This document shows, one piece after another, positions 59,273 through 64,000 of a DNA stretch of 64,000 nucleotides (positions are counted from its first letter, which is position 1; each line of letters begins with the position of its first letter). Made by a program: the position numbers and the translations under genes. This DNA is from Urechis unicinctus (lineage: Eukaryota > Annelida > Polychaeta > Xenopneusta > Urechidae). The DNA lies in NCBI GenBank assembly GCA_034190875.2, contig CM067343.1, positions 41,496,609 through 41,560,608 on the forward strand, read 5' to 3'. The notes under the pieces are model-generated. The model saw only the letters and a program-made list of their open reading frames with translations, searched no databases and was not told the DNA's origin.

Positions 59273-59421
59273 TGTTATGTTATGTCCAAATAACTATATT
59301 GAGAAACACACACACGAGGACGACACCGTGTAGACCGGAACAGAACTGTCTTTATTCTTAACCACCATCCAACACATGAAGTGCACGTTATGATTTTTAG
59401 TGAGGGCTTCATAATGCAACA
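59273..59421 (-). repeat. 3' LTR of gypsy element
   Basis: 149 bp beginning TG and ending CA. Identical to 63772-63920 except the fourth plus-strand base (T here, A there). On the element strand an AATAAA polyadenylation signal lies at 59356-59351. Length is short for the superfamily but usual for Mag-like elements. Confidence 0.95.
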
Positions 59422-59434
59422 TCCCCCTTCTTTT
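59422..59434 (-). promoter_or_regulatory. Polypurine tract (plus-strand primer)
   Basis: On the element strand AAAAGAAGGGGGA directly precedes the 3' LTR, the position and composition at which RNase H leaves the primer for second-strand synthesis. Confidence 0.88.
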
Positions 59435-59606
59435 AAGAAATCATCAATGACAGACATTATGTTAGTTGCTTGTCTGCAGTCACAAACAAAAAGGTAGCAG
59501 TCTGCCTGTTACAATAAAATGACATACAATTTAAGTCTAGTCCCAAGTTGACATTCATACAAAACAATACTATCTGGTTCTGCTACAATATGAATATGTA
59601 TTTAGA

Positions 59607-60045
59607 TTAAATATCTTCTATGAGACGACGTGGAGGCATGACATTTCGCTTGGGACGTGGTGTAGGTATTGTACTATTTCCACTTTTCTGTATCGCAGGT
59701 GAGGAGACTGTTGCGTTGTGATTCACTTTACTAGTAGGTGTGGAGATGGGATCAGGTACGGGGTTATCCTGTGTTGGCTGTAGAGTAGGTGGGGCAACTA
59801 TCGGTGCAGCTGGTGGTGACGGAGTTGGGCTTGTGTAAGTGTCAGTGGCTATGGGTCGAGGTCGCAGCAATATTCTGTTGCGTTTTAGAGGGCGACCTGT
59901 CGTGCGGCATAGCACTGTGTAGGAACGTGGTTCGGGGCCAATTCCAATAACCTTACCGGGGAGCCAGTTTTTACGTGCCACATCCTGGTAGTAAACGGGC
60001 TGGTTGATGTCAAGCTCATCAAGGGTTTTGCTCTCTGGCTGTTGT
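59607..60045 (-). pseudogene. Gypsy integrase C-terminal part (GPY/F-type module)
   Basis: Minus strand. This frame continues the integrase after a frameshift near 60040-60045. It reads VYYQDVARKNWLPGKVIGIG and then SYTV, the GPY/F-type module of Ty3/gypsy integrases that helps bind DNA or chromatin, with Pro-Glu-Pro-Arg in place of the plain GPR. A basic RPLKRNRILLRPRP segment and a Pro/Thr/Ser-rich tail of about 80 residues follow, ending with PRPKRNVMPPRRL and a stop at 59607. About 170 bp of 3' UTR separate the stop from the polypurine tract. The upstream frame (to 59885) runs over the same bases out of phase and gives no conserved residues. Confidence 0.88.
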
Positions 60046-61441
60046 AACGCATTTCAGATTTCTGATGGGCTAGCTGTCTAGCTGCAGTTATGTCATGGGC
60101 GTTGCCTTGATGGTAGACTGGTAGGTTGAAGTTAATTTTCCTTTGGAAAATGAGTTCAGCTGGTGAGGGGATTTTAGGGCCTAAAGGGGTTGTTCGATAC
60201 ACAAGAATAGCTTTGTCGGTTTCCTCAGGCGACTTCTTAATGAGGGCTTTCATGCTCCGGACCATGCGTTCAATAAAACCGTGTGAACGAGGATGGTGAG
60301 GGGAGCTGGTGACATGAGCTATTCCATAGTTATTTGTCATTGCCTGGTAAGCACTGCCAATAAACTGTGGACCGTTGTCCGAGATGATGGTGTCTGGACA
60401 ACCAAACATTGAAAATACATGACTGGTAATATCAGCTACGTGACGGCTGGAAGTGTCACGTCCAAGGCATTCAACAATCGGGTATTTCGAGCGGTAGTCT
60501 GCTATGATGAGATAGTTCTCATCATTCAGTGTGAAGAGATCTGAGCCAATTGTATGCCAGGGATATGGTGGAACGGTTGTAATAACGGGTTCCATTGGCT
60601 CTTTACTCTGCGATGCCTGGTGCTTTTGACAAATGGCGCATTGTGATATTATGCCCTCGATGTCAGAGTTGATCCCGGGCCAGTACACGCTACCTCTAGC
60701 GCGCATCTGACAGCGGATAATCCCTTGGTGACCAGTGTGGATGTCAGTTAGATATTGGTCATGGAAGATCTCTGGGATCAGCAGTTGACTTCCCTTCATA
60801 ATGAGACCATTTTCAATGCTTAGTTCGTCTCGGAAAGGCCAATAAGGATGAATGCTGTGGTGGACGTCTCTTTGGCGTCCGGGAAATCCTTGGATAATGT
60901 ATTTTGACAGGCGATTGAGTGTCTCGTCATTTGTTATTGCTTCACGAAGCTCATCGAGTCGTCTGTTGCTGAATTGAACAAAGCATACCTTAATATTCAG
61001 TTCAATGTGCTCATCAGCACTAGACTTTGGGAGTCGAGAAAGGCTGTCCGCTAGAATCATCTCTTTGCCAGGTCTGTATTTTATCTCGTAGTCATAGCGT
61101 TGCAACCTCAACAGCATACGCTGCAGACGGGCTGGGGCAGATGTGAGTGCTTTGGCTGAGATCATCTCCAGTGGACGGTGATCTGACTCGATGGTAAATG
61201 GTTTGCCGTACAAATATGTGTGAAAGCGTTCTGCTCCAAATACACATGCAAGTAGCTCTCTTTCTATGTTTGCGTACCGCTTTTCGGTGTCAGACAAACT
61301 TTTTGAGGCAAACGAGATTGGGTGACCATCTTGAATGAGTGCGGCGCCGAGGGCTTCTTGACTCGCATCAACTTGCAATACAGCTGGCTTGGTTGATTTT
61401 ACATTTCTCTGCATTGAAGACAAGACCACATTTGCGAGCAC
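59885..61441 (-). pseudogene. Gypsy RNase H and integrase
   Basis: Minus strand, 518 codons. RNase H: VDAS (Asp25), the ANIERELLA acidic motif (Glu60/Glu62) and SDHRPLE (Asp87), then RYRPGKEMILADSLSR near residue 120-135, which closes the domain. Integrase: zinc-binding HTGHQG (His235, His238) with CAICQKH (Cys268, Cys271), and catalytic core Asp301 (GSDLF), Asp355 (SDNGPQF) and Glu391 (GFIERM), exactly 35 residues between the last two. All core catalytic residues are present. The Met at 61441 is not a true start: this frame is reached in the intact family from RT without a break. Here the RT thumb/connection between IADD and VDAS is missing. After about residue 470 a one-base shift moves the true frame to the next segment. 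Confidence 0.93.
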
Positions 61442-63542
61442 GTTCCATCAACTGATGGAGATTGCGGTTGTGATCAGCTTGGTCAACACCGAACACAGTG
61501 ATGTCATCTGCAATGGATATGACGCCAGGCAGTCCATCGAGTATCTGATCCATTGCCTTTTGGAAGACGTCTTGGCTAGTTTTCAAGCCGAATGGGAGCC
61601 TTTGGAAACAGAACCTTCCAAATGGACTGTTGAACGTAGTGAGGTGTTGACTGGCATCATCTAACTGCACGCTCCAATAGCCAGACTTGGCATCCAGTTT
61701 GCTAAACACTTTGGCGCCCTTGAGTCTGTGTGTGACCTCTTCAAGTGTGGGGGTGCGGTGCTGACCCCTCTTTAGCGCCTTATTGATGTCTTTCGGATCC
61801 AAACAAATGCGGAGAGACCCGTTTGGTTTTTGAACATATGTTATGCTCGAGACCCAGTCTGTAGGTTCACTCACTGGGCGGATGACATCTAGGTCCAGCA
61901 TTCTGTCAAGCTCAGAGCGGATTTGAGATTGGAGCTGGATTGGAGCTCTTCTTGGCGAATGGATTACAGGACAAGCATCCTCCTTGAGGATTAGTGAATG
62001 CTCTCCTTTGAATTTACCCAAGCCTGTGAATCGGTCAGGGTACATGGACTTGACGTCACTCAGCTTTCCAAGGTTTGCAGTGTCAGTCTGGAGAGATATG
62101 GTACAGTTCATGGTCACCAGACTGAGAGCTTCGCAAGTTTCCAATCCAAAAATTACAGGACCTGGTGTGTCAGTTACATAAAATTTTGTTGCTTGCCACT
62201 GGCTGTCCGCGTAACGACACGGGATGGTAAGTGTACCGTACTGACGAATCGGAGTGCCATTGTATGCAGTGAGTTTGGCGTCACTTTTAACTAAGGTTGT
62301 TGGCAGTCCGTCTTCATTTACATGCGATGGGTATATATTGCGGAATGTTCGCAGAGGCAGGATATTCCCTTGAGCACCTGTATCCACTTTACCTCGTAGA
62401 TTTGTCTTCTTGTTGGGGTATGCCTCAATGCACAAGATTGCAAATGCTTTGTCCCGGCTTACTGTTGAAATGGAGAGAGTGTCGAATGTGCACTGTTCAA
62501 ACTGTGGGTCATCCTTATTCTCAACACAAACAGAGTGTACATCAGGCTTCTGCTTCTGTTTGTTATACTTTGAAGTACTGTACTTTATTGAGCCACTGCG
62601 ATGTCCTTGCGCAGAACTGTGTTCAGCAGTACTGCGACAAACTTTTCCCCAATGACCAACTTTTAAGCATTTATTGCATTTCTGGTCGCGAGCGGGACAT
62701 TCCTCCCGACGGTGTCTAGTCCCACCACAAAAGTGGCATGTGTTCCTTGAGGTCGATTCAGCATGTGGAATCGGTCCTTTCCTTTGGTTGTTTCGCTTTT
62801 GATGGATGCTATCCACCTTCGTAGCCTGCCCAAACTGATTGAGTTGTTGTTGTGTGGCCTCGTATGTTCGAGCACAGTCAAGAACTTTGTCAAGTGTCAA
62901 CTTCTCGGGATCGTGGTCTAGTAGCTTTTTACGAACGGGGTTGTGCACAGTGCCAATAATGATTTGGTCGATCAGCATGTCCTCGAGAGCAGCCTCGAAT
63001 TTACACTTCCGTGCTTGCACCTTAAGACGAGTTGTAAAGGTGTCAATGGGCTCAGCTGACTGTTGACGAATGTCGCGAAATTGAAAACGGGCAAGTCTAT
63101 AGTTAGCCTTGGGCTCAAAATAGTCTTGGAATGCCTGCCACACTGACTCTGGCGTTTTCTTCTGCTCTACTGTCAGATGAGACCAGTTGTCGTAGACTTC
63201 TAAAGCATTGGGTCCCAACCACAGTAGGATGTAGTTGACAATTTCGTGACCTGTTTTGTTACTGTACGTAGGAGTCGACAACAACAGTTCACAATAACGC
63301 TTGAATGAGCGAAACTGATGAGGCAAATCGTCACTGTCCCAGTTGAATGAGGGCAACTTGATACCGGCTAGATCGTTTGAGTGCACGTACTGCACGCTTG
63401 CTGCTGGGGTTTGATTCCGACATGATTTGGCGGGCGATAAACTGCACACTGTCACTGACGCGATGCAATTATTTACCACAACGTCCAACACGATCACTAG
63501 ACCTGATATTGTCACATGTAGAAGCTTACTTGCGATTTGCAC
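61368..63542 (-). pseudogene. Gypsy Gag, protease and reverse transcriptase
   Basis: Minus strand, 724 codons. Capsid-like region at residues about 60-240 (KLPSFNW, WLGPNALEVYDNW, RFQFRDIRQ, FTTRLKVQARKC). Two CCHC zinc knuckles at 269-282 and 289-302 for RNA packaging. Aspartic protease motif VDTGA at 386-390, Asp387. RT motifs: YVQKPNGSLRICLDP (569-583), motif A LDAKSGYWSVQL (Asp617), LPFGLKTSQDVFQ (649-661), motif C IADD (677-680) as in many Mag-like elements, and KCKIN (713-717). Then the frame jumps to a few foreign residues and stops at 61368. Roughly 95 residues of the RT thumb/connection are absent. The first 45 or so residues are not Gag-like: an ATG at 63423 lies out of phase near a G4 run (63406-63409), so a one-base indel there is likely. 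Gag and pol share one frame here. Confidence 0.93.
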
Positions 63543-63753
63543 TTTGCGCTCGTTTTGTTGCTCGACATTCCAACACCACAGTCACACAATCCGTCGTCGA
63601 CCATGTGCGTTTGAGCGGGGTCGTTGAGCCTTGAGGAGGTGAATTGCTCGGTTCACTGAAATCCGTTGTCACTGACCTCAAGACGACAGTCGTTTCCACT
63701 GCTGACTAGCGGAAGATAAAAACACTGTTTTTAATCACTATGGGTCGTTTTAG

Positions 63754-63771
63754 ATCCCACCGCTGCCACCA
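63754..63771 (-). promoter_or_regulatory. Primer binding site for tRNA-Leu
   Basis: The plus strand ATCCCACCGCTGCCACCA, touching the LTR, equals the 3' end (acceptor stem half plus CCA) of animal tRNA-Leu of the AAG type as I remember it, over 18 bases. On the element strand it reads TGGTGGCAGCGG..., complementary to that tRNA, which would prime minus-strand synthesis. There is no spacer between LTR and PBS. The perfect fit also fixes the LTR boundary at 63772. Confidence 0.88.
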
Positions 63772-63920
63772 TGTAATGTTATGTCCAAATAACTATATTG
63801 AGAAACACACACACGAGGACGACACCGTGTAGACCGGAACAGAACTGTCTTTATTCTTAACCACCATCCAACACATGAAGTGCACGTTATGATTTTTAGT
63901 GAGGGCTTCATAATGCAACA
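63772..63920 (-). repeat. 5' LTR of gypsy element
   Basis: 149 bp, TG...CA, one mismatch to the other LTR. On the element strand it carries AATAAA at 63855-63850. In an element of this type it would hold the promoter; I see no convincing TATA box upstream of the AATAAA. Confidence 0.95.
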
Positions 63921-63925
63921 CTTGG
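63921..63925. other. Right target-site copy of the gypsy insertion
   Basis: CTTGG, matching CTTAG on the left in four of five bases. Confidence 0.65.
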
Positions 63926-64000
63926 TAAAAAAAAGAAGTATTTGAGGATGCGTGACACCGAAACTTTGTCTAATACAACCGACGACATCGCGACTGGGCG
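63926..64000. other. Flanking DNA at the window end
   Basis: Begins TAAAAAAAAGAAG and shows no feature. It should continue the sequence interrupted at 59272. Confidence 0.4.

Larger units (their letters stand above)
59273..63920 (-). mobile_element. Ty3/gypsy LTR retrotransposon (Mag-like), defective
   Basis: A 4,648-bp minus-strand element. From its 5' end it has: LTR (63920-63772), PBS (63771-63754), leader, gag, protease, reverse transcriptase, RNase H, integrase, polypurine tract (59434-59422) and LTR (59421-59273). Integrase after RNase H is the Ty3/gypsy (Metaviridae) order. There is no env-like frame. Two CCHC knuckles, very short LTRs and a tRNA-Leu PBS fit the Mag/SURL group; that placement is my inference. 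The coding region carries a large internal deletion and single-base frameshifts, so the copy cannot move by itself although the LTRs differ at only one of 149 positions. Confidence 0.95.

Noticed and set aside
59278-59421. A 144-bp LTR starting at the inner TG (59278)
   Set aside because: The PBS touches position 63772 and the 5-bp flanks match only with the outer TG (59273), so 149 bp is the better boundary despite one mismatch.
61389-63634. Plus-strand frames opposite the gypsy element (up to 140 codons)
   Set aside because: Shadows of the minus-strand gag-pol, without motifs of their own.

Overview
This looks like non-coding, repeat-rich DNA from a eukaryotic nuclear genome, most likely an animal. 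The sequence is AT-rich and has long dinucleotide microsatellites. Its only convincing coding material belongs to retrotransposons: a Ty3/gypsy LTR element with a PBS matching animal-type tRNA-Leu, and three different LINE remnants. An aquatic invertebrate is my guess from the repertoire (PHD-finger LINE, L2-like LINE, CR1/jockey-type LINE, Mag-like gypsy). The sequence does not name the taxon. I found no host gene I can defend, no rRNA or tRNA gene, and no CRISPR array or prokaryotic operon.

Layout, left to right. 1-5.8 kb: anonymous DNA, one copy of a dispersed repeat (R3), a 0.9 kb TA-rich block and an R1 copy. 5.84-7.56 kb: an old LINE (+) whose ORF1 still shows a PHD finger. 7.7-20 kb: large copies of two further diverged repeats (R1, R2) and TA arrays. 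20.9-21.6 kb: TA arrays. 21.68-23.0 kb: an extraordinary A770-G438-A94 homopolymer block. 23.0-26.28 kb: a CR1/jockey-type LINE (-) with ORF1, endonuclease and reverse transcriptase, broken by several frameshifts and changed catalytic residues. It is cut off at its 3' side by the homopolymer block and at its 5' side by a (TA)86 array. 26.5-37 kb: more copies of repeat families, (AC)66, TA and (GA) arrays, and alternating duplicated segments (R4/R5). 37-44.5 kb: anonymous. 44.57-45.8 kb: 3' part of an L2-like LINE (-). 47 kb: TA and TG arrays. 47.4-53.9 kb: anonymous. 53.9-57.8 kb: R3 and R1 copies, one R3 copy inverted and about 93% identical to the copy 51 kb away. 58.8-59.27 kb: short tandem duplications. 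59.27-63.92 kb: a nearly complete Ty3/gypsy element (-) with 149-bp LTRs, tRNA-Leu PBS, polypurine tract, 5-bp target duplication, gag, protease, RT, RNase H and integrase.

The coding parts do not form a pathway. Each is a separate mobile element at a different stage of decay. The gypsy element has nearly identical LTRs but a deletion removing the end of RT and the connection region plus frameshifts, so it looks like a recent copy that cannot itself move. The LINEs are older. The least explained content is a set of anonymous, diverged, multi-copy segments (R1-R6), which have no recognisable coding capacity and often border TA microsatellites. Identities quoted are by eye.
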